Positions 11,782-19,365 of a stretch of 21,498 nucleotides of DNA are shown in pieces. The stretch's first letter is position 1, and each line of letters opens with the position of its first letter. This stretch comes from a virus. Location: IMG/VR virus record IMGVR_UViG_3300022937_003382, positions 1-21,498 of that record; one strand, 5' to 3'. Under the pieces are notes generated by a model. The model was not told the origin of the DNA. It ran no database searches and saw only the letters and a list, made by a program, of their open reading frames with translations. Made by a program: the position numbers and the translations under genes.

Positions 11782-12003
11782 ATGTTCATACAATTATCTC
11801 GATATGCTCGAGTCTACATAACACAAAGACAAATTGCTTTTATAAAAAAATATAAAAGTAAATTACCAATCCTACAAAGCAACCTCGATGTGGAAGACAT
11901 AGAAACTGCAAGGATATTGGCCAGCAAGGGTGCTCTGGTAAGAAAAAAACTTGTTGATGATACCCAATATGCATTAAATAGAAGCATACGTTTAGTTAAG
12001 TAG
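11782..12003 (+). CDS. Hypothetical basic protein (73 aa)
   Basis: Starts MFIQLSRYARVYITQRQIAF and ends YALNRSIRLVK. The second half (DVEDIETARILASKGALVRK, then DDTQYAL) has the look of a helix-turn-helix or winged-helix end, as in small phage regulators, but I cannot assign a family. No Shine-Dalgarno. It lies in a run of short late-type genes with gaps under 25 nt. Confidence 0.6.
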   Translation: MFIQLSRYARVYITQRQIAFIKKYKSKLPILQSNLDVEDIETARILASKGALVRKKLVDDTQYALNRSIRLVK

Positions 12004-12014
12004 TATGAATTTCT

Positions 12015-12545
12015 ATGGCAAAAAAAATTGTTGATAATAAAAATGAGATACTTGAGAGTCAAATAAAATCCTACAATCTCAAAAACAAATTAAATGAACT
12101 GGCCAAAAACGACGAAAAGCAAAGACCTTTTCGACATTTACCAAAACAGTTTTCCAAAGGTATCTTAATTGGTAATATCGCAATCGTTCCCAAGAAGATA
12201 GATCCAACCAGATATGTTTATGTGATAGCGGACATGACACAGGCAAAGATTTTGTATGACAGTATTTTCCTCAAACAGACTGCCATATTGGTTGCACATT
12301 ATCTGGCAGATCAAAAAAACATACCTTCTCAAATATTAACATTGGATGAACAATTCGCATCAAAACTATTTGATATAAAGAACTTCAAGAGGTTCTATAA
12401 AATGGCAGTCAAAGAAAACGATGACGACAAGGAGTTTGTTTATTCTAACAAATTGATAGAGACCAACAGGCGAGCAGACGAGATAAAGTCAGAAATACAT
12501 CAAATATTCGATCACACATTTAGGTTTTTAAATGATTATAAATAA
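12015..12545 (+). CDS. Hypothetical protein of the late region (176 aa)
   Basis: Starts MAKKIVDNKNEILESQIKSY. Middle segment KGILIGNIAIVPKKIDPTRY then VYVIADMTQAKILYDSIFLK; the end is a charged helix (RRADEIKSEIHQIFDHTFRF). The overall pattern is a helical N-terminus, a short beta region, and a helical C-terminus. I believe similar proteins occur in T4-like marine phages, without known function. The late promoter for the next gene overlaps the stop. Confidence 0.7.
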   Translation: MAKKIVDNKNEILESQIKSYNLKNKLNELAKNDEKQRPFRHLPKQFSKGILIGNIAIVPKKIDPTRYVYVIADMTQAKILYDSIFLKQTAILVAHYLADQKNIPSQILTLDEQFASKLFDIKNFKRFYKMAVKENDDDKEFVYSNKLIETNRRADEIKSEIHQIFDHTFRFLNDYK

Positions 12546-12554
12546 CAGTAAATA
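12537..12554 (+). promoter_or_regulatory. Exact T4 late promoter TATAAATA plus a second element
   Basis: TATAAATA at 12537-12544 is the exact T4 late consensus; GTAAATA follows at 12548-12554, 9 nt before the ATG at 12564. Either can drive the paralogous pair at 12564-13181. Confidence 0.7.
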
Positions 12555-12563
12555 TATATTATC

Positions 12564-12866
12564 ATGGCTACTAAAGTAACATATACATTTATTATACCTG
12601 TTGGCAAGGTAAGATATTTCAAATCTAGTCCTCAACTAGAAGAGTTATGGCGAACCTATTGTTTAACAACCATAGACACAAAAGTCATAACAACAAAAGA
12701 AGTCACTAGCATGGATGGTGCAAACAAGCTCGTATTAACCACACACTGGCCAAACGATGCTGATTACAAAGATTTTGAGTCTAAAATCAGTAGTCATACT
12801 GACGCTATTAATGAGTACAATAGAATAAATAACATACAAGTAACAAGAGTTATTGAAAAACTTTAA
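12564..12866 (+). CDS. Small late protein, first of two tandem paralogues (100 aa)
   Basis: Starts MATKVTYTFIIPVGKVRYFK. It aligns over its full length with the next gene: the N-terminal TF-IP-G-VR-FK pattern, then a HWPNDADYKDFESKISSHTD block matching VWPNQAALDKFDAFVETIAD. The strand-helix-strand-helix pattern suggests a small ferredoxin-like or ABM-like fold, but no active-site residues are evident. The second copy differs in having a clear Shine-Dalgarno. Confidence 0.7.
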   Translation: MATKVTYTFIIPVGKVRYFKSSPQLEELWRTYCLTTIDTKVITTKEVTSMDGANKLVLTTHWPNDADYKDFESKISSHTDAINEYNRINNIQVTRVIEKL

Positions 12867-12881
12867 ATTTGGAGAAAAAAA

Positions 12882-13181
12882 ATGGCGATAAGAACAACAC
12901 AAACTTTTAATATACCAGCAGGTTCTGTCCGTTTTTTCAAAACATATGCTCCTTTGAGAACTGAAATCATGAGAATGATGGAAGCAGGAGAGATACAAAC
13001 TGAAAAAACTGTGACTGCAAACGCAGATGGTTCACATGCATTAAAGATTGTAAACGTTTGGCCTAATCAAGCGGCATTAGATAAATTTGACGCATTCGTA
13101 GAAACAATAGCAGATCAAATAGATGCCTACAACGGTGAGCAAGGTATTACAAAATCTGAAAGAACAACAGAAACAGTTTAA
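12882..13181 (+). CDS. Small late protein, second tandem paralogue (99 aa)
   Basis: Starts MAIRTTQTFNIPAGSVRFFK after GGAG at good spacing. A tandem duplicate of the gene upstream (shared blocks: TF-IP-G-VR-FK, WPN, and the ID-YN region), diverged over the rest. It ends GITKSERTTETV. The better ribosome-binding site suggests this copy is made in larger amounts. Probably a virion component, given its place before the acidic structural-type gene; unproven. Confidence 0.72.
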   Translation: MAIRTTQTFNIPAGSVRFFKTYAPLRTEIMRMMEAGEIQTEKTVTANADGSHALKIVNVWPNQAALDKFDAFVETIADQIDAYNGEQGITKSERTTETV

Positions 13182-13183
13182 TA

Positions 13184-14029
13184 ATGAAAGCATTAGATCT
13201 AACTAAGAAAGTAACCACAGAATCTTTATTGAAAGAATTTGAATCTAGATTCGGACAAACACTTGACCTTTCTGGGTTAAGCAAGATCCAACTGGAAAAC
13301 ATGGCCAACATGGTTAGGACTAAAATTCATACAATCACAGACAACACACATTTTGGCAGAGAGCTAAATGATGCAAATTATCAAAAACATCAAATGATGT
13401 TGGACGTGATAAATCAAGCAATCAAAGAAGTTGATGCAGGATTTACAAAAAAAGCATTAAGCGATCCCAAGACACAACAGATGATCAAGAAAATTGAAAG
13501 AACACCTCAACTGACCGACATAGAGAAAAAAGCAGTGGTGGGTGATCTATTAAGCAAAGAGTCTGTTCAAGAAGGTGTGGAGCAACAATCAGAATTGATC
13601 CTGGCCGCCAAAGACATGATGGACAAGGTAACAGGTTATCTAGAAGATCTGGCCACAATGAAAACTGAAAGTATGTTAGAACTGGCAGACAGAATCAGAG
13701 ATGAGATGGGTGCCGACAAGGCAGATGCATTTATCTCAACTGTTCAACCAGCACTGGAAACAGCAGAATCCACATTGACACAAACAAGGCAAGACCTTGA
13801 CAACGGTGTGAGAATTTTGACTGGTGAGGAAACTGCTTCGGAACCAATGGGTGCCGATGACACAGCAGAATTGGACACTGAATTGGATTCATTAGATTCA
13901 GAAACAGACGAGTTTGGAACCACAGATGCAGAAGCAGGTGGCACAGAACCAGAAGGCAGAGAACAAAGAGAATCGCGTGAAGTTTTTGAATCATCATCAA
14001 GAATATACGCAAAACTTGCCGGGAAGTAA
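13184..14029 (+). CDS. Acidic helical virion-assembly protein; possible scaffold/prohead core (281 aa)
   Basis: Starts MKALDLTKKVTTESLLKEFE. Residues about 1-200 are predicted helical, with regions such as LILAAKDMMDKVTGYLEDLA and ESMLELADRIRDEMGADKAD. Residues about 200-265 are highly acidic and low-complexity (DDTAELDTELDSLDSETDEF), then a basic amphipathic end, SSRIYAKLAGK. An acidic helical protein with a short basic C-terminus is typical of capsid scaffolds such as T4 gp22, and similar proteins occur among T4-like cyanophage structural genes (recollection). No T4 gp22 motif can be confirmed. A hairpin over its stop codon may couple it to the next gene. Confidence 0.7.
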   Translation: MKALDLTKKVTTESLLKEFESRFGQTLDLSGLSKIQLENMANMVRTKIHTITDNTHFGRELNDANYQKHQMMLDVINQAIKEVDAGFTKKALSDPKTQQMIKKIERTPQLTDIEKKAVVGDLLSKESVQEGVEQQSELILAAKDMMDKVTGYLEDLATMKTESMLELADRIRDEMGADKADAFISTVQPALETAESTLTQTRQDLDNGVRILTGEETASEPMGADDTAELDTELDSLDSETDEFGTTDAEAGGTEPEGREQRESREVFESSSRIYAKLAGK

Positions 14030-14034
14030 TCCCG
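14020..14034 (+). promoter_or_regulatory. Small hairpin across stop codon and next ribosome-binding site
   Basis: CGGGA-AGTAA-TCCCG pairs exactly. The 5' arm holds the likely Shine-Dalgarno (GGGAAG), the loop contains the TAA of the upstream gene and the 3' arm abuts the ATG at 14035. Ribosomes ending the upstream gene would melt it, giving translational coupling (inference). Confidence 0.5.
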
Positions 14035-14394
14035 ATGAGATTCCGAGAATTTCAAGATCCCAAAACACAAGAATTGCAATCCGCAGTCATGAATACGTTG
14101 ACCAACCTTAGAGGTTCAGCCGACGATGTTGATCAAACTTCGGAAATCAGTTTTGATGCCTTGGAGCAGATATTGAAAAACACAGGATATCCCATGTTCA
14201 ACTATAATCTTTTCAAGTCCATGTACGACAGTTCCGATGTTTTAAAAAGTGTTGTTGATGATTTTGATCAAGAAAAAGTCATATTGAAAACTGAGAAACA
14301 GGCCGAAAAAGATCCAGAAATGGATTTTGACGACCAAGGGTCCACGGATAAAGTTAAGCAGATGGCCAAGTCTGCTATGAAACACAGACAATAA
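14035..14394 (+). CDS. Conserved late-region protein of unknown function (119 aa)
   Basis: Starts MRFREFQDPKTQELQSAVMN, a leader-like beginning similar to other late genes here (MRI-E-I). The middle (FDALEQILKNTGYPMFNYNL then FKSMYDSSDVLKSVVDDFDQ) ends in EKVILKTE. This pattern recurs, from memory, in T4-like cyanophage hypotheticals located near structural genes. The C-terminus is helical and mixed-charge (VKQMAKSAMKHRQ). It follows the acidic protein by 5 nt and is probably coupled through the 14020-14034 hairpin. Confidence 0.68.
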   Translation: MRFREFQDPKTQELQSAVMNTLTNLRGSADDVDQTSEISFDALEQILKNTGYPMFNYNLFKSMYDSSDVLKSVVDDFDQEKVILKTEKQAEKDPEMDFDDQGSTDKVKQMAKSAMKHRQ

Positions 14395-14412
14395 TTCATA
14401 ATCAGAATTTTA

Positions 14413-14441
14413 TTGTAATATAATCTAATATACTATATAAT
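14413..14441 (+). promoter_or_regulatory. Sigma70-type promoter for the exonuclease gene
   Basis: TTGTAA 14413-14418, 17-nt spacer, TATAAT 14436-14441, then 9 nt to the ATG at 14451. The leader would be at most about 3 nt. The surroundings are AT-rich, so other -10 matches exist nearby. Confidence 0.55.
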
Positions 14442-14450
14442 TTTTACTGT

Positions 14451-15155
14451 ATGAAAATACCAACAGAAACATTCAAAAGCAAAGGTATAGAATATATTCA
14501 ACGTTTTGAATATAATGAACTCAGTCGAGCATCTCGTAACGGTAAACGTCATTACGAAACACCCGACGGAAGACAGGTGCCATCGGTCACAACTGTACTG
14601 AGCGCCACAAAGGATATGACACACCTACACGCCTGGCGTAAAAGGATTGGTGTGGAGAAGGCACAGCAGATCACGACAGAGAGTGCCAACATAGGAACAG
14701 TGATGCACCGTAGCCTAGAGAAGCACGTGAAAGGCGAAGATCGAACTCCAGGGTCTAATCTCATACAGCAGAAGGCACATGCCATGGCCAACATAATAAT
14801 TGACAATGGGTTGAACAATGTTTCGGAGGTTTGGGGATCTGAGGTTTCGCTTTATTATCCCGAGCTATATGCAGGTACCACAGATCTTGTGGGAGTGTAC
14901 AAAGGAGCACCTGCCATAATGGATTTCAAACAAGCACGTAAATTGAAAAAGAAAGAATGGGTGGAAGATTACTATCTTCAATTAGTGGCTTATGCAGAAG
15001 CACACAACAAACTATTTGATACTGATATAAAAACAGGACGTATTTTTATCTGCACACAAAACAACGAGTATCAAACCTTTGAAATTGACGATTATGATAA
15101 ATGGTCTGACCAATGGTATCGTCGACTAGAGCAATATTATAAGTCTATCCTTTAG
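14451..15155 (+). CDS. PD-(D/E)XK exonuclease (RecB/MGME1-like)
   Basis: 234 residues. Motifs in order: VPSVTTVLSAT (residues 43-53, as in MGME1-type nucleases), GTVMHRSLEKH (H86), E131 in WGSEVSL, D145 in GTTDLVGVY, the catalytic D158-x-K160 in IMDFKQARK, and QLVAY (Q177, Y181), the RecB-family motif. It is predicted to degrade DNA from ends in a metal-dependent way, serving phage DNA recombination or processing. Similar genes are annotated as exonucleases in T4-like cyanophages. A sigma70-type promoter lies a few bases before the ATG, unlike the late-type elements around it. It may act earlier than its structural neighbours. Confidence 0.9.
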   Translation: MKIPTETFKSKGIEYIQRFEYNELSRASRNGKRHYETPDGRQVPSVTTVLSATKDMTHLHAWRKRIGVEKAQQITTESANIGTVMHRSLEKHVKGEDRTPGSNLIQQKAHAMANIIIDNGLNNVSEVWGSEVSLYYPELYAGTTDLVGVYKGAPAIMDFKQARKLKKKEWVEDYYLQLVAYAEAHNKLFDTDIKTGRIFICTQNNEYQTFEIDDYDKWSDQWYRRLEQYYKSIL

Positions 15156-15163
15156 CATAAATA
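15156..15163 (+). promoter_or_regulatory. T4-type late promoter element
   Basis: CATAAATA just after the exonuclease stop. Predicted leader of about 20 nt containing AAGGAG (15175-15180), 8 nt before the GTG at 15189. Confidence 0.7.
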
Positions 15164-15188
15164 CTGTAAATTTTAAGGAGAAAATACA

Positions 15189-16799
15189 GTGCCAATAGTG
15201 CAAATTTCAAGAATCCAACACCGTAGGGGTAAAGCAACCGACTTGCCACAACTTGCCGCGGGAGAACTGGGTTGGGTGATTGACGAACAAAAACTCTACA
15301 TAGGTAATGGCACAGTGGCCGATGGTGCACCGGCTGTGGGCAACACAGAAATCATCACAGAAAATTCCACAGGATTTGCTTCTGCTTTACAATATATCTA
15401 CAAGGGTTATAGACAAGATGACACAATATTAACTGGTGCAAATGTCAATTCTCCAACAACAAGATCTCTACAGGCAAGACTCGACGATATTGTTTCTATA
15501 AAAAGTTTTGGAGCAATAGGAAACGGTAATGATTCAATTGCTACCACCAACACACAGGCTATTCAAAGAGCCCTAGACGAAATTTATTCCGACATAGTGG
15601 ATCAAGGTGATGCTCAAAGCAGAAGAATAATTCTTTTTCCTGCAGGCATTTACAAAATAAATTCAACATTAAAGATTCCACCTTATGCCCAATTGGTGGG
15701 AGAAGGTAACGGCAAGACAATTATTCATAACATAGGTACAGGTTCAATAGCACAAACAGTCGATCAAGATGGCGTAGGATTTGGAAGCATGACTGGATCA
15801 GCAACAACACCTAAAAATATTTCCGTAGAAGGAATCACTTTTAAAACAGGTACATCTTATGGTGGGATATCTATAGACTGTGCAGAAAATGTTTCGTTTT
15901 ATGATTGTGGATTTGAAGGTGCATACACTTTAGGTGGTAGTGATGTTGTTCCTTCGATAGATTCTTCTATCGGCAAAGGTATCACGATTAGATCCACAAC
16001 TGCATTAACATCTTCAAACATAACATTTGACAAATGTACTTTCACAAAATTTGCTAGATTGGTACAATTGGATCATGATGTTGTATCTGTGAAATTTATC
16101 AATTCAGATTTTACACTGGCTAGGTTTGGAGCGGTAATAGGTACGCTGGGAGATGGATCGTCGTCAGGACAAACAACTGGTCCAAAAAATATTCAGTTTT
16201 TATCTAATCAATTTAAACAAATTCATGAGAGTGCTGTAAAAGTTTCTAACTCCCCAGGAGAAGTTAGAAATGTGGTAACTTTCAATAACTTTTTTGATCG
16301 AACAGTTGGTTTGGCCAATTCCGGAGGTGTTGATAACATAACGACATACCCGATCGTGCAGTTTGACGCAGATGAATGTTCTTCTGTACTTGACTATTTT
16401 GACATCAGCGGTAGAAGAAGTAACACACTGGTTCCTCTAGATGAAGTGCAAGGAATTTGCAATGTGACCAGTCCTGTTAGAGTTGCAACTCTGCAAAACA
16501 ATCAGTCATTGGCATCAACAGGAATAATGATCCCGGCGGCCGAAAACAAAAAGATCACAATTGAATACAAAATTGAAAGAGGTTCTAATCATAGAGTTGG
16601 AAAATTAATCATCAACGCATATACCACTGGCGTTTCCTACAGTGACGAATTTGAAGAAAACAGTGATGTGCAGGTTGATTTGATACCTTCGTGGGATGAT
16701 CTAGATTCTTCAGGATCAAGCGATTCTGTGGTAATTAGATACAACACCGACAACAGTGTTGCCGGCACATTAAACTACCAAGTCACAGTTGGTGTTTAA
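15189..16799 (+). CDS. Tail fibre / tailspike-like protein with pectate-lyase beta-helix
   Basis: 536 residues starting at a GTG with AAGGAG at 8-nt spacing and a late promoter. Residues about 5-45 (QISRIQHRRGKATDLPQLAA, GELGWVIDEQKLYIGNG) are a short adaptor-type N-terminus common in phage fibre proteins. From about 100 the segment SIKSFGAIGNGNDS, then RRIILFPAGIYKINSTLKIP, matches the pectate-lyase-like beta-helix family (PF12708). Asn/Ser/Thr-rich repeats (ISVEGITFKTG, ITFDKCTFTKF) continue the helix to about 390. The C-terminus is a beta-rich receptor- or carbohydrate-binding-type domain. It likely mediates host recognition or surface glycan cleavage. Catalytic residues cannot be identified, so lyase activity is not claimed. 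Confidence 0.85.
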   Translation: MPIVQISRIQHRRGKATDLPQLAAGELGWVIDEQKLYIGNGTVADGAPAVGNTEIITENSTGFASALQYIYKGYRQDDTILTGANVNSPTTRSLQARLDDIVSIKSFGAIGNGNDSIATTNTQAIQRALDEIYSDIVDQGDAQSRRIILFPAGIYKINSTLKIPPYAQLVGEGNGKTIIHNIGTGSIAQTVDQDGVGFGSMTGSATTPKNISVEGITFKTGTSYGGISIDCAENVSFYDCGFEGAYTLGGSDVVPSIDSSIGKGITIRSTTALTSSNITFDKCTFTKFARLVQLDHDVVSVKFINSDFTLARFGAVIGTLGDGSSSGQTTGPKNIQFLSNQFKQIHESAVKVSNSPGEVRNVVTFNNFFDRTVGLANSGGVDNITTYPIVQFDADECSSVLDYFDISGRRSNTLVPLDEVQGICNVTSPVRVATLQNNQSLASTGIMIPAAENKKITIEYKIERGSNHRVGKLIINAYTTGVSYSDEFEENSDVQVDLIPSWDDLDSSGSSDSVVIRYNTDNSVAGTLNYQVTVGV

Positions 16800-16857
16800 T
16801 TATTTTTTTCCAAAATAATATAATAATATCACAAGTTGTATGTGTGATTTACACATT

Positions 16858-16902
16858 TTGTCATAGACTTGTCATTATTTTTTTATTATAATAGTCTATA
16901 AT
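16858..16902 (+). promoter_or_regulatory. nrdA upstream region: two TATAAT boxes and an 11-bp-spaced TTGTCAT repeat
   Basis: TTGTCAT occurs at 16858-16864 and 16869-16875 (11-bp period), with TATAAT at 16887-16892 and 16897-16902. No TTGACA-like -35 sits at 16-18 nt from either -10, so the repeat may be an activator site. The leader to the ATG at 16925 would be about 15 nt, AT-only, without Shine-Dalgarno. Confidence 0.45.
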
Positions 16903-16924
16903 AAACAAAAATAAAAATAAAATT

Positions 16925-19357
16925 ATGACAGCAAACATTTCAGTACAAGAACAAAAAACTCTGATAAATACCCATACAAAAAAAACAAAATCCAATTTGA
17001 ATAATACTGTAATGACCAATACTAATACCTCCGCCATCAATGTCGCAAAAAGAGATGGCAGGTTGGAGCCATTGGACATCAATAAAATTCATTTTGTTGT
17101 TGAAGAAGCCTGTGAAGATTTGTCTGGGGTATCAGCATCACAGATAGAAATCAATGCCAACTTACAATTTTATGACGGAATGTCGACGAAGGACATTCAA
17201 AATGTTCTTGTGCGTTCGGCCAATGACCTGACCACTCTGGAAAATCCCAATTATCAATATGCCGCGGCAAGGTTACTGCTTTATGATGTGAGAAAAGAAG
17301 CACACGGTCAATATGAATATATGCCACTCTTGAAATTAATTTTGAGAAATATCAGATTGGGTGTGTATGACAAAGGCATCGTTGAAAAATACAATAAAAC
17401 CGAATTAAAAAAATTTAACACTTGGATAAGAAGAGACAGAGATCTAAATTTTGCCTATGCTGGTTTAAGACAAGTGGTAGATAAGTATCTTGTACAAGAC
17501 AGATCGTCGGGCGAGTTGTACGAAACTCCACAAGATATGTACATGATGATCTCAGCAACACTGTTTGCCGATTATCCAAAAAACAAAAGGATGAGCTATG
17601 TTAAAAAATATTATGACGCAATTTCTCAATTCAAAATTAATATCCCAACTCCGGTCATGGCCGGTGTACGTACGCCTATCAGACAGTTTGCAAGTTGTGT
17701 TCTCGTTGACAGCGACGACACTCTTCCTAGCATTTTTAGTACTGACATGGCTATTGGTCTTTACGTGGCTCGTCGTGCAGGAATTGGTATTAATGCTGGT
17801 AGAATTCGTGGTATCAATTCTAAGATACGTGGTGGTGAAGTTCAACACACTGGTGTCGTCCCGTTCCTCAAAAAATTCGAAAGCACAGTAAGGTGTTGCA
17901 CACAGAACGGTGTGCGAGGTGGTTCAGCAACTGTACACTTCCCAATATGGCACCAAGAAATCGAAGACATATTAGTTCTGAAAAACAACAAAGGCACAGA
18001 AGACAACAGGGTTAGAAAATTAGATTATTCAATACAGTTATCTAAACTGTTTTACGAAAGATTCATTAACGACGAAGAAATAACTTTGTTCTCTCCACAC
18101 GAAACCCCGGGACTGTATGATGCGTTCGGCACAGACAAGTTTGATGATTTATATGTAAAATATGAAAAAGATAAAAATATTCCTAAAAAAACTATTTCAG
18201 CACAAGAACTATTTTTTGATCTATTGAAAGAAAGAGCAGAGACAGGACGTATCTACATAATGAACATAGATCATTGTAATTCACATTCGTCCTTTAAAGA
18301 TAAAGTTAGTATGTCAAACCTTTGCCAAGAAATAACATTGCCAACAACACCCATACAACACATCGACGACGACAAAGGTGAGATTGCTTTATGTATTCTT
18401 TCTGCAATCAATGTGGGTGCCCTCAATAATTTAGAAGAGTTAGAAAACTTATGTGACCTGGCTGTGAGAGCCTTGGAAGAAATTATAGAATATCAAGAGT
18501 ATCCTGTCAAAGCGGCAGAGACCAGCACAAAGAAAAGAAGAAGTTTGGGTGTTGGCTATATTGGGTTGGCACATTATCTAGCCAAACTAGGTTTTAATTA
18601 TTCACAACCAGAAGCATGGGACTCAGTGGATAGACTATCCGAAGCATTTCAATTCAATCTACTTAAAGCATCCAACAAACTGGCAGAAGAACGTGGTGCC
18701 TGCGAAGGTTTCTCTCAAACAAAATATGCAGACGGAATACTGCCTATAGACACATACAAAAAAGATATAGATAAAATTGTGCCACACAAACAAAGATATG
18801 CGTGGGAGTCACTGAGAAAAGACATTATAAAATACGGACTAAGACATTCCACACTATCAGCACAGATGCCATCGGAAAGTTCTTCCGTTGTCAGTAATGA
18901 AACCAACGGCATCGAACCACCAAGAGCATTGTTATCCATTAAGAAAAGCAAGAAAGGTCCACTCAAACAGATTGTGCCGGGCTTTCCTAAACTTAAAAAT
19001 GCCTACACTCTGTTGTGGGATATGCCATCAAATGAAGGTTACATCAATGTTGTGGCAATGATGCAGAAATATTTTGACCAAGCCATATCGGGCAACTGGA
19101 GTTACAATCCACTCAACTATGAAAATAACGAAGTACCGTTGTCAGTAATGGCTTCGGATTTATTAAATTCATACAAATACGGTTGGAAAACTTCTTACTA
19201 TCAAAACACTTATGATTTCAAAGGCGACGAAGAAGATGTACAACCATCGGGTATAGAGACCACAGAGACCGCAGATGGCGAAGACGTACAACTAACCGAT
19301 CTTGGAGTAAATGGGAACAGTGAGGACGAAGAAGCCTGTGACGCCTGTGCAATATAA
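16925..19357 (+). CDS. nrdA: Class I ribonucleotide reductase, alpha subunit (NrdA)
   Basis: 810 residues; reduces ribonucleoside diphosphates to deoxy forms together with NrdB. An ATP-cone domain (residues about 40-130, beginning VAKRDGRLEPLDINKI) is present, so dATP feedback regulation may be retained. Key residues: C258 (FASCVLVDSDD) and C490 (ALCILSAINVG) as the redox pair; N465-C467-E469 (SNLCQEITLP) as the substrate site with the thiyl cysteine; paired Tyr in GWKTSYYQNTYDF for radical transfer; and the shuttle cysteines in the terminal CDACAI (805-810). A Ser/Thr/Lys-rich segment of about 37 residues precedes the cone, so the ATG at 17012 is an alternative start. An acidic linker precedes the CxxC tail. 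nrdB follows 8 nt downstream. Confidence 0.97.
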   Translation: MTANISVQEQKTLINTHTKKTKSNLNNTVMTNTNTSAINVAKRDGRLEPLDINKIHFVVEEACEDLSGVSASQIEINANLQFYDGMSTKDIQNVLVRSANDLTTLENPNYQYAAARLLLYDVRKEAHGQYEYMPLLKLILRNIRLGVYDKGIVEKYNKTELKKFNTWIRRDRDLNFAYAGLRQVVDKYLVQDRSSGELYETPQDMYMMISATLFADYPKNKRMSYVKKYYDAISQFKINIPTPVMAGVRTPIRQFASCVLVDSDDTLPSIFSTDMAIGLYVARRAGIGINAGRIRGINSKIRGGEVQHTGVVPFLKKFESTVRCCTQNGVRGGSATVHFPIWHQEIEDILVLKNNKGTEDNRVRKLDYSIQLSKLFYERFINDEEITLFSPHETPGLYDAFGTDKFDDLYVKYEKDKNIPKKTISAQELFFDLLKERAETGRIYIMNIDHCNSHSSFKDKVSMSNLCQEITLPTTPIQHIDDDKGEIALCILSAINVGALNNLEELENLCDLAVRALEEIIEYQEYPVKAAETSTKKRRSLGVGYIGLAHYLAKLGFNYSQPEAWDSVDRLSEAFQFNLLKASNKLAEERGACEGFSQTKYADGILPIDTYKKDIDKIVPHKQRYAWESLRKDIIKYGLRHSTLSAQMPSESSSVVSNETNGIEPPRALLSIKKSKKGPLKQIVPGFPKLKNAYTLLWDMPSNEGYINVVAMMQKYFDQAISGNWSYNPLNYENNEVPLSVMASDLLNSYKYGWKTSYYQNTYDFKGDEEDVQPSGIETTETADGEDVQLTDLGVNGNSEDEEACDACAI

Positions 19358-19360
19358 ATA
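19353..19360 (+). promoter_or_regulatory. Exact TATAAATA before nrdB, predicted leaderless start
   Basis: The exact T4 late consensus overlaps the nrdA stop codon and lies 5 nt before the nrdB ATG, so the predicted +1 is the start codon. Because nrdB is normally early/middle and is cotranscribed with nrdA, it could be coincidental, but the geometry equals that at 1883 and 8459. Confidence 0.45.
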
Positions 19361-19365
19361 ACCCA

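Noticed and set aside
13731-14079. Minus-strand ORFs rich in Ser/Leu/Cys
   Set aside because: Antisense to the acidic Asp/Glu repeats of the 13184-14029 gene; composition artefact.
16837-16857. ATCACA/TGTGAT inverted repeat after the tail fibre as a terminator
   Set aside because: Six-bp stem with a 9-nt loop and no clean T-run; could be incidental.
16955-16972. TAAATA inside the nrdA 5' coding region as a late promoter
   Set aside because: Internal to the coding sequence, not positioned before a credible start codon; such hexamers occur by chance in this AT-rich DNA.
17552-17891. ORFs on both strands inside nrdA
   Set aside because: Shadows of the well-supported nrdA frame, which has all catalytic motifs here.
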